Source: Porticoccaceae bacterium (GTDB taxonomy: Bacteria > Pseudomonadota > Gammaproteobacteria > Pseudomonadales > Porticoccaceae). Taken from it: 64,000 nucleotides of DNA. The notes below the pieces were generated by a model that made no database searches, had not been told where the DNA came from, and saw nothing but the letters and a program-made list of their open reading frames with translations. Where the stretch lies: assembly GCA_018069525.1 (NCBI GenBank), contig JAGPUQ010000027.1, positions 1 to 64,000 of the forward strand. The letters are read 5' to 3'. Within the stretch, counting starts at the first letter, position 1, and every line of letters starts with the position of its first letter. The translations under genes and the position numbers were made by a program. Of this stretch, positions 34,907 to 44,493 are shown one piece after another.

Positions 34907-35482
34907 ATGGAATATACTGATGATTATTCGGGGTATGGAAACGAAGTCCTATATCGTATGTGTGAAGATAGATTACATCATAATGACATAGACACAATAA
35001 AATCAAAACTATGGATTATTGGGCGGTCTTATGCAGCCTCTATCGAGCGCAAAGCAGGTAAAGATTTTAAAATAGAAGATGCGGCCAACGTTTTAAAAGA
35101 TTCCAGAATTGATAATGAAATATTCAACCTTAGGCAGATCGGGAGACCTACGTCTGAAAATATAACCCACCTGCTACAAACACATAACTATCTAATGGGT
35201 TTATTTAAAAAAGCAACTGGCGTAAACAAAAGGTCTCTAGCATCTAAATATCTGCATTTTCATGCACCAAAAGCAGTATTTATATATGATTCAATTGTTC
35301 GTGATGATTTACGAAAACGATTAAGGAAAATTAAAAATCGGTTCCCCATAACCAGAAATAATGACGATGAATATGAGTCTCATGTTATGAGATGCATATG
35401 TTATCGAGATAATATATATGAAAAAGAGTTAGGCTTACTAGTATCGCCAAGAAAACTCGATTCCCATCTATATGGCTATTAA
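34907..35482 (+). CDS. Unrecognised AT-rich gene, probably acquired
   Basis: 191 aa, 18 bp after the importer ATPase gene. Base composition and codon use are visibly AT-rich compared with every neighbour (many AAA, ATA, TTA, TAT codons), suggesting transfer. There is no signal peptide or membrane segment; the protein is basic and helical. The central segment runs from LLQTHNYLMGLFKKATGV to SLASKYLHFHAPKAVFIYDS. The latter recalls a loosely conserved pattern (a Leu-x-Phe...Pro...Phe-x-Ile-x-Asp core) in several uncharacterised families, but I cannot assign it. Function unknown; a defence or phage-related role is only a guess. Confidence 0.7.
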   Translation: MEYTDDYSGYGNEVLYRMCEDRLHHNDIDTIKSKLWIIGRSYAASIERKAGKDFKIEDAANVLKDSRIDNEIFNLRQIGRPTSENITHLLQTHNYLMGLFKKATGVNKRSLASKYLHFHAPKAVFIYDSIVRDDLRKRLRKIKNRFPITRNNDDEYESHVMRCICYRDNIYEKELGLLVSPRKLDSHLYGY

Positions 35483-35620
35483 AACCTCGTGCAAGCATCT
35501 CAAATCACGCTGCGCAGCTTATACGGGCTTTAGTGTCTGAATAGGCGACTGAGATGAATTGGGAAGCGATTAAAAATATTTAATCTAAACCACAACTTTA
35601 GCCCTTAAGGTAATATCACG

Positions 35621-36436
35621 TTGCAAGCCTCAATAATTTTTATTTTCCTTGCCCTGGTCGCAATAATTTGGGGAATCCAACGATATAGAGTGAAGGCCCG
35701 CCGTAATCGGCTTTTCCAGGAGCCACTTCCTCCTGAGCACATTACCATTCTTGAGAACCATGTACCGTTGTACACACGCTTGCCTAAAGAGTTACGTGAA
35801 ACACTACAGGGTTGTGTCAATTATTTTCTTGATGAAAAAGTCTTTGTTGGTTGTGATGGCCTTGAAATCACCGATGAGACCCGGCTTATCATAGCGGCTA
35901 ATGCTTGCATACTGCTGGTAAATAGGAGGATGAAGCGCTACCCTGGTTTTAAAACTATTCTAGTTTATCCAAACACCTATGTGGCAAAACAAGTCAGCTA
36001 TAGCGGCTTGGTGGAAGTACATAAGGACAGCACTCGGGCCGGTGAGTCCTGGCATCGTGGGCCAATCGTATTGTCCTTAACAGATGTAGTGCGAGGTTCT
36101 AGTAATGAGCAGGATGGACATAATGTGGTGCTGCACGAGTTTGCCCATAAGCTAGACGAACAAAACGGGGTTATGGATGGCTTGCCTGTGCTTCGGGAAA
36201 GTGCCCACTACAAAGAATGGGCAGAGGTGTTAACGCGGGAGTATGATGAATTTCTTGACCGTGTTGAACGGGGAAAGAATAAGGTCATTGATGAATATGG
36301 CGCTGTTTCCGGCGTTGAGTTTTTTGCTGTTGCTACCGAATCGTTTTTTGAAAAATCAAAACAAATGAAGAAGAGACTACCAGAGCTTTATCAGCAGTTG
36401 CAGACATTCTATGGCCTTGATCCTGCCAATTGGTAG
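35621..36436 (+). CDS. mtfA: MtfA-family zinc metallopeptidase (M90)
   Basis: 271 aa. In E. coli MtfA is a peptidase that binds the Mlc repressor and affects glucose PTS control. The active-site motif is VVLHEFAHKLDEQNG (HExxH), with a downstream Glu in GVEFFAVATESFFE as the third ligand. An N-terminal membrane-like segment (IIFIFLALVAIIWGI) precedes it. The start appears to be TTG at 35621 with AAGG ten bases before. Composition is more AT-rich than the flanking operons. Alone on its strand with a 138-bp leader. Confidence 0.92.
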   Translation: MQASIIFIFLALVAIIWGIQRYRVKARRNRLFQEPLPPEHITILENHVPLYTRLPKELRETLQGCVNYFLDEKVFVGCDGLEITDETRLIIAANACILLVNRRMKRYPGFKTILVYPNTYVAKQVSYSGLVEVHKDSTRAGESWHRGPIVLSLTDVVRGSSNEQDGHNVVLHEFAHKLDEQNGVMDGLPVLRESAHYKEWAEVLTREYDEFLDRVERGKNKVIDEYGAVSGVEFFAVATESFFEKSKQMKKRLPELYQQLQTFYGLDPANW

Positions 36437-36529
36437 ATTGGTAAATAATTAACTATCGCCACCACCCATAACTAAAATTATAATTCGCTGCGGCACCAAC
36501 ACATAAAAATCTAATTTAGGCTTACACGC

Positions 36530-37246
36530 ATGAGAAAATACTTAGGCAGTTTAATCGTCACAGTGATGGCCTTGCATTTACCAGACGCCTCTGCGGAATT
36601 GGGTGGGAGCCTCACACTGGTTAACGATTATCGCGCACGGGGTGTTTCTCAATCAGGAGAAAAACCTGCCGTACAGGGCTGGATTGAATATTTTTATAAG
36701 TCAGGGGTTTATGTGGGCTGGTGGGGAAGTAACCTCGATTATTATCACTCCAGTGATCCATTTGACAACGGAGAACGAGTTGAGCACGACCTGTATATTG
36801 GCTATTTCAACCAGCTGAATGAAAACCTGTCGTACGACTTTACCTATTATGAGTATTTTATTACGGGCGCGAAAGCAGATGTGGATTTTAATGAAGTTAC
36901 GCTGGGTGTCGATTATTACGACCTTCGAATGGTTTACTGGTATACAAATGATACGTTTAATACCGGTGAAGACTATAGTTACGTCGAAGCTGACTATAGA
37001 GTGGCTTTACCGCTGAACTTAGGCCTGACTTTTCACGTCGGTCACTCATTTGGAAGCGCCCTGGATTTGGCGGTTTTTGGTTTTGAAGAATATTTTGATT
37101 ATTCCCTGACAGTGGATAAACATTTTGCCGGGCTAGACTTAGAGATAGCTTATTCTGACACTAATATTAGGGGTAACTCTGTGATAAATAACAACTACAG
37201 CGCCAACCAGAGTGCATTGATATTTTCGGTAGCAAAAAAATTCTAA
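36530..37246 (+). CDS. TorF-family putative porin (TIGR02001-like outer membrane protein)
   Basis: 238 aa with a signal peptide (YLGSLIVTVMALHLPDASA) and a beta-barrel of alternating aromatic strands. The starting block LTLVNDYRARGVSQSGEKPAVQG...SGVYVGWWGSNLDYY is the family hallmark, and the C-terminus ends in Phe (SVAKKF), as in BamA-assembled porins. The transported solute is unknown. Base composition is AT-rich like mtfA. Confidence 0.88.
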   Translation: MRKYLGSLIVTVMALHLPDASAELGGSLTLVNDYRARGVSQSGEKPAVQGWIEYFYKSGVYVGWWGSNLDYYHSSDPFDNGERVEHDLYIGYFNQLNENLSYDFTYYEYFITGAKADVDFNEVTLGVDYYDLRMVYWYTNDTFNTGEDYSYVEADYRVALPLNLGLTFHVGHSFGSALDLAVFGFEEYFDYSLTVDKHFAGLDLEIAYSDTNIRGNSVINNNYSANQSALIFSVAKKF

Positions 37247-37308
37247 GATGGCTTTAAACCATAGGTGATTTTAAACCACAAGCTCGCGCGTTTTATTAGA
37301 CTTTACCG

Positions 37309-39084
37309 TCATAAACCTGCCGCCGCCCCACCCGGCCACCGGGTATCGTTGGCCCCATAAATAAAGCGCTCGTCGCGACTAATGGTTTGCGTGCGCCCGA
37401 TTACTCGCGACGATGATTTTAATACGTGTCCCATGGCCTCCAGGCGTTTGCGGGTATCCACATTAATATCTTCTTCATAAAACACCTGATCTGGCAACCA
37501 CTGGTGATGAATTCTGGGTTGGGCTGCGGCCTCGGCGATGTTCATATCAAAATCCACTACATTCAATATGGTTTGCAGTACGGTATTAATAATCGAGCTG
37601 CCTCCGGGACTGCCGGTGGTTAGCACCGGATTACCTTCCTTAAATACAATCACCGGAGTCATCGAGGACAGCGGCCGCTTGCGCGGCTCGATGGCGTTGG
37701 CCGCCCCCCCCACTAAACCGTAGGCATTGGGCACACCGAGCTTGGCGGAAAAATCATCCATCTCGTTATTGAGTAAAAACCCGGCTCCCGCTACAGCAAT
37801 ACCACTGCCGTAGGAAAAATTAAGGGTATAAGTGTTGCTCACTACATTGCCGTGCTTGTCCCACACCGAAAAATGCGTGGTTTGCGGGCTTTCTTCGGGC
37901 AAAGTTAAACCGGGTTTAACGGCAGAAGATGCCGTCGCCCTTTGCAAATTGATGCCGTCGCGTAATTTTTTGGCGTAGCTCTTGTCCGTCAATTCAGCCA
38001 CCGGCACCGGATTAAAATCCGGATCACCTAAGTATTCACTGCGATCCGCATAAGCTCGACGCATGGATTCGATTAAACGATGCAAATAATCCGCACTGTT
38101 ATGACCGGATGCTTTTAAATCCCAGCCTTCGAGTATATTCAGCATCTGTACTAAATGTACGCCACCAGAAGAAGGCGGCGGCATCGCGGCAATCTCGTAA
38201 CCTCGGTAGCTGCCGGTTACGGCCTCCCGCTCAACTACTTTATAAGCGGCGAGGTCCTCGGCGCTGATCAAGCCGCCGTGCTCCTGCATTTGTGCGACGA
38301 TTTTTTTGGCGATGCTGCCCTGGTAAAAATCTTCGCCATTGGTGTTGGCGATTTTTTTGAGGGTATTGGCTAAATCACTTTGCTTCCAAAGGTGGCCTTC
38401 AGGTAAGGGGGAGCCGTCCTTAAGAAAATAATAGGCCGTGGACGCAGGGGATTTTTTTAAGCGTTGCTCCGCGCGGGCGAAGGAAAACGACAGAGATCGA
38501 GTGACGCGAATACCTTGATCCGCCAGTTTAATGGCCGGTTTAAGCACGTCCTGTAAAGACATCGTGCCGTAGCTGTTTAGCGCGTGCAGTAAACCCGCCA
38601 CCGTGCCCGGCACTCCCGCCGAATAACGACTGTAGCGCGCTTTGTTTTTATCGACTTCACCGTCGTCGCCAAGAAATAAATCGCGATGCGCCGCCAGGGG
38701 TGCCATCTCTCTATAATCTACCGCAAGAGTACGTTTCTCACCGGCAAGATAAATCATCATAAACCCGCCGCCGCCGATATTACCCGCCTGGGGTAAGGTC
38801 ACCGCCAGCGCAAACCCGGTCGCCACTGCGGCATCGATAGCATTACCGCCCTGGGCGAGAATATCCGCGCCAATACGACTGGCCAGGGCCTCCTGGGAGA
38901 CCACCATTCCGCTCTCACTGACGACGGGATGAAAACGATCGGTATAATCGATAATCGCCGGTTGGTTTGCATTGAGCAAGGGTGCAAGCAGCATAAGCAA
39001 CAGGGCTGCACCGCTGACACGCGCGCGCTTGATCCGGCGCAATGCGCGCTTAGGCTTGATTGACATAATGATAGGCATCACCAT
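37309..39084 (-). CDS. ggt: Gamma-glutamyltransferase
   Basis: 591-aa Ntn-hydrolase precursor that splits itself and then cleaves or transfers gamma-glutamyl groups (for example of glutathione) in the periplasm. The nucleophile Thr lies in the ESPQTTHFSVWDKHGN segment. N-terminal ASRIGADILAQGGNAIDAAVATGFALAV and NIGGGGFMMIYL are diagnostic, and TTGSPGGSSIINTVLQ forms the oxyanion region. A signal peptide (SGAALLLMLLAPLLNA) follows a basic N-terminus. Translation may start at the ATG of MSIKPKR (residue 7). Convergent with the TorF-like gene. Confidence 0.95.
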   Translation of the reverse strand: MVMPIIMSIKPKRALRRIKRARVSGAALLLMLLAPLLNANQPAIIDYTDRFHPVVSESGMVVSQEALASRIGADILAQGGNAIDAAVATGFALAVTLPQAGNIGGGGFMMIYLAGEKRTLAVDYREMAPLAAHRDLFLGDDGEVDKNKARYSRYSAGVPGTVAGLLHALNSYGTMSLQDVLKPAIKLADQGIRVTRSLSFSFARAEQRLKKSPASTAYYFLKDGSPLPEGHLWKQSDLANTLKKIANTNGEDFYQGSIAKKIVAQMQEHGGLISAEDLAAYKVVEREAVTGSYRGYEIAAMPPPSSGGVHLVQMLNILEGWDLKASGHNSADYLHRLIESMRRAYADRSEYLGDPDFNPVPVAELTDKSYAKKLRDGINLQRATASSAVKPGLTLPEESPQTTHFSVWDKHGNVVSNTYTLNFSYGSGIAVAGAGFLLNNEMDDFSAKLGVPNAYGLVGGAANAIEPRKRPLSSMTPVIVFKEGNPVLTTGSPGGSSIINTVLQTILNVVDFDMNIAEAAAQPRIHHQWLPDQVFYEEDINVDTRKRLEAMGHVLKSSSRVIGRTQTISRDERFIYGANDTRWPGGAAAGL

Positions 39085-39128
39085 ACTGGGTATTATTCTG
39101 TAATAAGGTTTTTAAATCGTATTGCTAT

Positions 39129-39156
39129 TGATTCTACATAAGTGATTCTACGGCAA
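39129..39156. repeat. 14-bp tandem repeat, two copies
   Basis: TGATTCTACATAAG at 39129-39142 and TGATTCTACGGCAA at 39143-39156, in the 205-bp divergent spacer between ggt and the GNAT gene. Another TCTAC follows 11 bases later. Confidence 0.7.
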
Positions 39157-39289
39157 GTCTACGTCAAGCTGGCGCTTACTGGAAATAGACCGGAAATAAA
39201 TAGGACATATCGCAAACCACGCTGCACCTGGCTGCATTTAAAATCAAGTCCATAGAAAGCCAGCTGCATAAAAAAGGGAGAAACCAGCC

Positions 39290-40306
39290 ATGAACGAACG
39301 CGATAAACCAACCTTCTCCAACGAAGAAGTTGCCGCCATGGAAAGCGTCGACTTTTTCTCCATCGACGTAGAACAAACCAACTGGCAAACCTCCGGAGAT
39401 TTACTCGCGTCCATCCGTCGCCCGGTATTTATCGACGAACAAGGTGTACCCGAAGCAGAAGAATTTGACGCCGAGGATGAAAGCGCCGTGCATTGGGTTG
39501 CCTACGGCCCCAACGAAGAAGTCATGGGCTGCGCTCGTCTGGCGGGCGATAAGATCGGTCGCATGGCGGTCAGCGCCGAACATCGCAACAAAGGTGTTGG
39601 CTCGGCATTAATGCGCAGAATCATCGCCTATGCCGCCCACATCGGCCTGGCCAGCGTACAACTCAATTCCCAAATCCACGCCCTGCCCTTTTACGAGGGC
39701 ATGCACTTTGAAGCCGACGGCGATGAATTTATGGACGCGGGTATTCCCCATATCCATATGAGCTTATCGCTAATACGCTTTTTGTCGCCGGCGGTGCAAC
39801 CACCCCTGCCGGATATTTCTGCTGAACAACGGGACCGCGTGCCTCTCGACGGCACTGGGCCCTTCCAGGAATATGCCCTGAACGTACTCGGTGTCGCGGA
39901 GCGCCAGGTTCGCATTCTCAGCAGCAAACTCGACCCCAATATTTACGACAGCGCCAAATTCTGCGAGCAACTCTTTCAATTCACCAAACTCCACCCCTAC
40001 GCCGAAGTGCAAATCCTAGTGCGCGACGCGCATTTATTAGTGCAGGACGGCCATCGCCTCATGCACTTGTACCACCGCTTACCCAGCCATATCGAAATAC
40101 GTACTCTCAAACCTAGCACCAAAACCCTGCACACCGAATTTATGGTGGTGGATCACCACGGCATTCTCTATCGACAGACAGCGGACCGTTATATTGGCTA
40201 CGCGATACTCTATTCGCCGCTGGAAGCCAAAAAACTGGCTGGGGATTTTGTACAGTTGTGGGAGGCGAGTGAACCCGACCCGGAATTACGAAGCTTGCCG
40301 ATCTAG
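39290..40306 (+). CDS. GNAT acetyltransferase fused to a C-terminal PLD-like domain
   Basis: 338 aa. Residues 35-165 are a GNAT N-acetyltransferase of the YjcF/ElaA kind (VFIDEQGVPEAEEFD; acetyl-CoA loop MAVSAEHRNKGVGSALM). Residues 185-335 form a second domain with LGVAERQVRILSSKLDPNIYD and HTEFMVVDHHGILYR. That arrangement resembles one half of a phospholipase-D-type fold and is found fused to GNAT domains in Pseudomonas relatives (DUF7931, from memory). The substrate is unknown. GGGAG nine bases before the ATG supports the start. Confidence 0.88.
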   Translation: MNERDKPTFSNEEVAAMESVDFFSIDVEQTNWQTSGDLLASIRRPVFIDEQGVPEAEEFDAEDESAVHWVAYGPNEEVMGCARLAGDKIGRMAVSAEHRNKGVGSALMRRIIAYAAHIGLASVQLNSQIHALPFYEGMHFEADGDEFMDAGIPHIHMSLSLIRFLSPAVQPPLPDISAEQRDRVPLDGTGPFQEYALNVLGVAERQVRILSSKLDPNIYDSAKFCEQLFQFTKLHPYAEVQILVRDAHLLVQDGHRLMHLYHRLPSHIEIRTLKPSTKTLHTEFMVVDHHGILYRQTADRYIGYAILYSPLEAKKLAGDFVQLWEASEPDPELRSLPI

Positions 40307-40355
40307 TTATTAGAATACGGCACTAAATACAGAAATTCGAACCGCAAAGATTCCG

Positions 40356-40374
40356 TCCGGTTATCAAAACCGGA
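40356..40374. terminator. Hairpin between convergent GNAT gene and glcB
   Basis: TCCGGTT (40356-40362) pairs perfectly with AACCGGA (40368-40374) around ATCAA. The T-tract is weak on both sides (ACTTTAAG on the plus strand), so termination is only likely. Confidence 0.4.
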
Positions 40375-40434
40375 ACTTTAAGCGTCTAAATCTTCAAGAA
40401 AATAGATATTAAATAAAATAAACTTCAATAAAAC

Positions 40435-42663
40435 TTAAGCCCCAAACTGCGCTTTCGCCTGGCGGCGGCTGGCGTGCAATACGGGCTCGGTATAGCCGCT
40501 GGGTTGCTCGCAACCTTTAAACACCAACTCGCAAGCCGCCTGAAACGCAATGTTGTGGTCAAAATCTGCAGCCATTGCGCGATAGAGTGGGTCACCGCTG
40601 TTTTGTTGATCCACCACCGCGGCCATTTTTTTCAGGGTCGCCATGACCTGCTCTGTAGAACACACGCCGTGGCACAACCAGTTGGTAATGTGCTGGCTGG
40701 AGATTCGCAAGGTAGCGCGATCTTCCATCAGCCCGATATCGTGAATGTCGGGGACTTTTGAGCAACCTACGCCCTGATCGATCCAGCGCACCATGTAACC
40801 GAGAATACCCTGGGCGTTGTTGTCTAGTTCCTGCTGGATATCCGCATCGCTTAGCTTGGTATTCCCCAGTAAAGGAATGGTTAAAATATCGTCGAGGCTG
40901 GCGCGACCCCGACTTTTGAGCGCATCCTGCCGGGCACTAACATCAACTTGATGGTAGTGCATCACGTGCAGGGTCGCGGCGGTCGGCGACGGCACCCAGG
41001 CGCAATTGGCACCGGCCAGAGGATGGGCAATTTTGTCGCGCATCATATCGGCCATTAAATCCGGCATCGCCCACATGCCTTTGCCGATTTGGGCTTTGCC
41101 TTTTAAACCCGTCTCCAGACCGATATCGACGTTCCAGTCTTCGTAGGCATTAATCCAGGGCTGCTGTTTCATCGCGCCCTTGGGCACCATCGGGCCGGCT
41201 TGCATGCTGGTGTGGATTTCGTCGCCGGTGCGATCGAGAAAGCCGGTGTTGATAAAGATCACCCGGTCGCTGGCACGGCGGATGCACTCTTTGAGATTAA
41301 CCGTGGTGCGGCGCTCCTCATCCATAATGCCGATTTTCAAAGTCAGTGCGGGTAAGCCCAGGGCCTGCTCGATACGGGCAAATAATTTAACGGTGAAGGA
41401 GACCTCATCGGGGCCGTGCATTTTGGGTTTTACAATGTAAACGCTACCGGTTTTGGAATTGCGAATACCGCCCTTTGCTTTTAAATCGTGCATGGCGATT
41501 AAAGAGGTGATCATGCCGTCGAGCATGCCCTCGGGGATTTCTTTGCCTTCACTGTTTAACACTGCGTCGGTGGTCATCAAGTGCCCGACGTTGCGTACTA
41601 ACATGACGCTACGGCCCGACAGGGTAAGGCTATTACCTGTAAGTGAAGCGTCCGCACCTGTATTAGTAGCTGCGGCAGTAGGTAAGGTATAAACACGATC
41701 CGGGTTCATGGTGCGCTCGACCACACGATCGCCTTTGTGGAAGGACTCCACCAAATTACCAGTCATTAAACCCAGCCAGTTACGATAGGCCAGGCACTTG
41801 TCTTCGGCATCGACGGCGGCGACGGAATCTTCGCAATCTTGAATGGTGGTCAGCGCGCTTTCGAGTAGTAAATCTTTAATGTGGGCGAGATCATCCTTGC
41901 CCACGTTGTGACTGACATCAAATTGAATTTCGACATGGAGGCCGTTATTTTTTAGCACAATCGCCGTGGGTTGTTCGGCATCGCCCCGGTAGCCCACCAA
42001 CTGAGCGGGATTGCCCAGGGCAGCAGTGGTCGCTTTACCGGCATTGCCTTTTAAGCTCACTACCAAAGCTGCATCGCGAATGGCATAAGCGGTGGCATCG
42101 GCGTGGGAGCCCAGCGCCAGCGGCATACTCTGGTCGAGAAACTGACGACCGTAAGCAATCACCTTTGCTCCGCGCAGCGGGTTGTAACCGGGACCACGAG
42201 TAGCGCCATCGTCTTCGGCAATGACATCGTTGCCATAAAGGGCATCGTAAAGGCTACCCCAGCGGGCATTGGCGGCATTGAGGGAATAGCGCGCGTTGTT
42301 AATCGGCACCACCAATTGCGGCCCGGCCATGGTGGCGATTTCTGCATCGACGTTTTCGGTGGTGATGCTGAAGTTATCACCCTCAGAAATTAAATAACCC
42401 ATGCCGATAAGAAATTCTTTATAGGCAACGGCATCGTGGGGCTGACCGGCGCGCTGCTCGTGCCAGTCGTCAATTTTTTGTTGGAAATCTGCGCGCACTG
42501 CCAGTAGCAGGGCATTTTCTGGTGCCAGGTCATCGAGTATCTCTTCAAAGGACGCCCACACCGCTTCGGCTTGCAGACCCAGACCGGGCAGCACGTCGTT
42601 TTGCACCAGCTCGTAAAGGGCTGTTGCTATCTGTAATCCGCCTTGTTGAACGCGATCTGTCAT
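40435..42663 (-). CDS. glcB: Malate synthase G
   Basis: Condenses glyoxylate with acetyl-CoA to malate, the second step of the glyoxylate bypass. The 742-aa length and motifs identify isoform [23 protein letters not shown] at the N-terminus, the TIM-barrel regions [22 protein letters not shown] and [18 protein letters not shown], and [11 protein letters not shown]. The final KAQFGA tail is normal. No other glc genes are adjacent. A LysR gene lies upstream on the same strand, 130 bp away, but control of glcB by it is only conjecture. Confidence 0.97.
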   Translation of the reverse strand: MTDRVQQGGLQIATALYELVQNDVLPGLGLQAEAVWASFEEILDDLAPENALLLAVRADFQQKIDDWHEQRAGQPHDAVAYKEFLIGMGYLISEGDNFSITTENVDAEIATMAGPQLVVPINNARYSLNAANARWGSLYDALYGNDVIAEDDGATRGPGYNPLRGAKVIAYGRQFLDQSMPLALGSHADATAYAIRDAALVVSLKGNAGKATTAALGNPAQLVGYRGDAEQPTAIVLKNNGLHVEIQFDVSHNVGKDDLAHIKDLLLESALTTIQDCEDSVAAVDAEDKCLAYRNWLGLMTGNLVESFHKGDRVVERTMNPDRVYTLPTAAATNTGADASLTGNSLTLSGRSVMLVRNVGHLMTTDAVLNSEGKEIPEGMLDGMITSLIAMHDLKAKGGIRNSKTGSVYIVKPKMHGPDEVSFTVKLFARIEQALGLPALTLKIGIMDEERRTTVNLKECIRRASDRVIFINTGFLDRTGDEIHTSMQAGPMVPKGAMKQQPWINAYEDWNVDIGLETGLKGKAQIGKGMWAMPDLMADMMRDKIAHPLAGANCAWVPSPTAATLHVMHYHQVDVSARQDALKSRGRASLDDILTIPLLGNTKLSDADIQQELDNNAQGILGYMVRWIDQGVGCSKVPDIHDIGLMEDRATLRISSQHITNWLCHGVCSTEQVMATLKKMAAVVDQQNSGDPLYRAMAADFDHNIAFQAACELVFKGCEQPSGYTEPVLHASRRQAKAQFGA

Positions 42664-42793
42664 GGTGTTTGGTCTCCGAAATACGCAAAAAAATGGGTGT
42701 ACATACCAGCAAGTCTGGCATTTTAGTCGTCGAGGCAGAATTTATCTAATGTATAGACTGTATTCCCGCTATTTATTGAAAAAATAGCGCGAC

Positions 42794-43753
42794 TTACGTT
42801 TCCCCAGCACTTTTATGGTTGATCGCACGACCGGTTTCCAGCACCAGGCGGCGCATCCACTGGTGAGCCGGATTGTGCTGTAACAGCGGGCTCCAGGCCA
42901 TTTTGAGTTCAAAGGCGGGGATTTCAAAGGGCGGCGGCATAATCGCCACCGTGGGGTTGGTACGCTGTAAGTTCGCCAGGCGACTGGGCACCGTTACCAT
43001 TAAATCCGGTTGCTGAGCCAGTAAAGCGGCGACCTGATAATGCCGGGTAAAGACAGTGATATTACGAGTTTTGCCCAACTTCTTAAGGGATTCGTCCACC
43101 CAGCCGAGCCGCTGGGCATCTTGCGGGTTCATGCCCACGCCCACACCCATGCCAGTTTTGCTCACCCAAACGTGGCGACCGAGTAGATAATTGTCCAGGT
43201 TGAAACCCGCCAGCAGTGGGTTCTCCCGGCTTAATAAACAGGAAAAGTCATCCTCCCAAACGGTGACCTGGTGGAAGGACTGCGGCATATCGTCGAAACG
43301 GTTGAGCAGCATATCTACCCGCCCCTGCTCCACATCTTGCAGGGTAACGTCGCTGGGGTTGAGGATGTCGAGAGTAATGCCCGGCGCCGCTGCGGTCAGG
43401 GTCGTAAGCAAGGGCGGCAGCAAGGTGGACTCGGCGTAATCGCTGGCCATAATGCGGAACATACGTTTGGCCGAGGCGGCATCGAATTCGGTCTGGGGCT
43501 GCACCGCCAGCTCGACCTTAGCGAGAATGTCCCGCACCATGGGCTGTAACTCCAGCGCGCGCTCGGTGGGACTCATGCCCTCGCTAGTGCGAATCAGCAG
43601 CGGGTCACCAAACAACTCCCGCAAGCGGCGCAGGCTATTGCTCATCGCCGGCTGGGTAATACCCAACTGATCGGCGGCGCGGGTGACGTTACGCTCGCGC
43701 AGCAGTGCGTCGAAGTAGATCAGCAAGTTCAAATCTGTACGCTTGATGCTCAT
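42794..43753 (-). CDS. LysR-family transcriptional regulator
   Basis: 319 aa. The N-terminal winged helix is TDLNLLIYFDALLRERNVTRAADQLGITQPAMSNSLRRLRELFGDPLLIRT. A substrate-binding domain of the NodD/NahR-like kind follows (RMFRIMASDYAESTLLPPLL). The effector is unknown. Possible targets are glcB downstream or its own promoter; it is not divergent from any gene, unlike many LysR proteins. Confidence 0.93.
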   Translation of the reverse strand: MSIKRTDLNLLIYFDALLRERNVTRAADQLGITQPAMSNSLRRLRELFGDPLLIRTSEGMSPTERALELQPMVRDILAKVELAVQPQTEFDAASAKRMFRIMASDYAESTLLPPLLTTLTAAAPGITLDILNPSDVTLQDVEQGRVDMLLNRFDDMPQSFHQVTVWEDDFSCLLSRENPLLAGFNLDNYLLGRHVWVSKTGMGVGVGMNPQDAQRLGWVDESLKKLGKTRNITVFTRHYQVAALLAQQPDLMVTVPSRLANLQRTNPTVAIMPPPFEIPAFELKMAWSPLLQHNPAHQWMRRLVLETGRAINHKSAGET

Positions 43754-44133
43754 TGTTTATGTTTTCCTCTGCCCGGCCAAGTAAGCCAGCCAAGTAAGTC
43801 AGGTAGATAAATAGCTTTCTTTATTCAGCAGACAAATACTATGCGGGATATGCATCAGCCAGGAGAATCATCTCATAAATTCCGCAAGGTGTAAGGCCCG
43901 CAGATAAAACACTCGATCTATTATTTGTGTGACTCACTTCACGTCTTTTAATGGTTTAGACGTTAAACTTCACCTCGACTTAATCTTACCTACGGTGTCG
44001 GTTAAGTAGGGAAGATTAAGTAAGTAAATTCAGCATCATTAAGTCGAACCTGAGTCGTTATCTGCAATCACAGCCTGTAACAACAAAGTCGGGGGAACAG
44101 ATTTAGATCCTATTTAACCATCGAGGTAATATT
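43754..44133. other. 380-bp spacer between the LysR gene and the DDQS-repeat gene
   Basis: No gene. It contains a 13-bp tandem repeat (GCCAAGTAAGCCA, GCCAAGTAAGTCA at 43776-43801), the 16-bp inverted repeat at 43978-44021, and an AT-rich stretch that probably holds the promoter of the downstream cassette. GAGG at seven bases before the ATG at 44134 is its ribosome-binding site. Confidence 0.6.
43978..44021. promoter_or_regulatory. 16-bp inverted repeat upstream of the DDQS-repeat gene
   Basis: ACTTAATCTTACCTAC (43978-43993) and GTAGGGAAGATTAAGT (44006-44021) pair with a single mismatch around a 12-nt loop, 112 bp before the start codon. It could be an mRNA hairpin or an operator; there is no T-tract for termination. 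Confidence 0.6.
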
Positions 44134-44493
44134 ATGAAGAAGTCCGTATTAGCCCTGTTAGCAATGTTTGGCATGGTATTTCAACTGTCGCTAGGCAGCA
44201 CATTTGCCTATTCAGATGACGAAAGTATCGATGACGAGTCTCGAGTAGAAGCTCAAGACGATCAAAGCGATGACCAATCAGATGACCAATCAGATGACCA
44301 AAGCGATGACCAGTCCGATGACCAGTCCGATGACCAAAGTGATGATCAGTCAGATGATCAAAGCGATGATCAGTCAGATGATCGTAGTGATGACGAATCA
44401 GATGACCGCAGCGATGACCAGTCAGACGACCAGTCCGATGATCAAAGCGATGACCAGTCAGACGATCAAAGTGAAGAAGTGAGTGATGTCTAA
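44134..44493 (+). CDS. Secreted, highly acidic DDQS-repeat protein
   Basis: 119 aa: a clear Sec signal peptide (KKSVLALLAMFGMVFQLSLGSTFA) followed by 18 consecutive four-residue units, mostly DDQS with DDRS and DDES variants (44257-44472), and a short EEVSDV end. The mature protein is almost only Asp, Ser and Gln, so it should be unfolded and able to bind cations. No family is recognised. The gene overlaps the outer-membrane protein gene that follows by a few bases, so the two are translated together. A role as a surface or periplasmic cation-binding polymer is an inference. Confidence 0.85.
   Translation: MKKSVLALLAMFGMVFQLSLGSTFAYSDDESIDDESRVEAQDDQSDDQSDDQSDDQSDDQSDDQSDDQSDDQSDDQSDDQSDDRSDDESDDRSDDQSDDQSDDQSDDQSDDQSEEVSDV
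44257..44472 (+). repeat. 12-bp in-frame tandem repeat, 18 units
   Basis: Eighteen units of the type GATGACCAGTCA encode DDQS. The Ser codon alternates between AGY and TCN classes, so the array is not just recent identical copying. Confidence 0.95.

Noticed and set aside
44257-44472. Possible CRISPR-like array
   Set aside because: The 12-bp units have no spacers, stay in frame and code for DDQS; no cas genes nearby.
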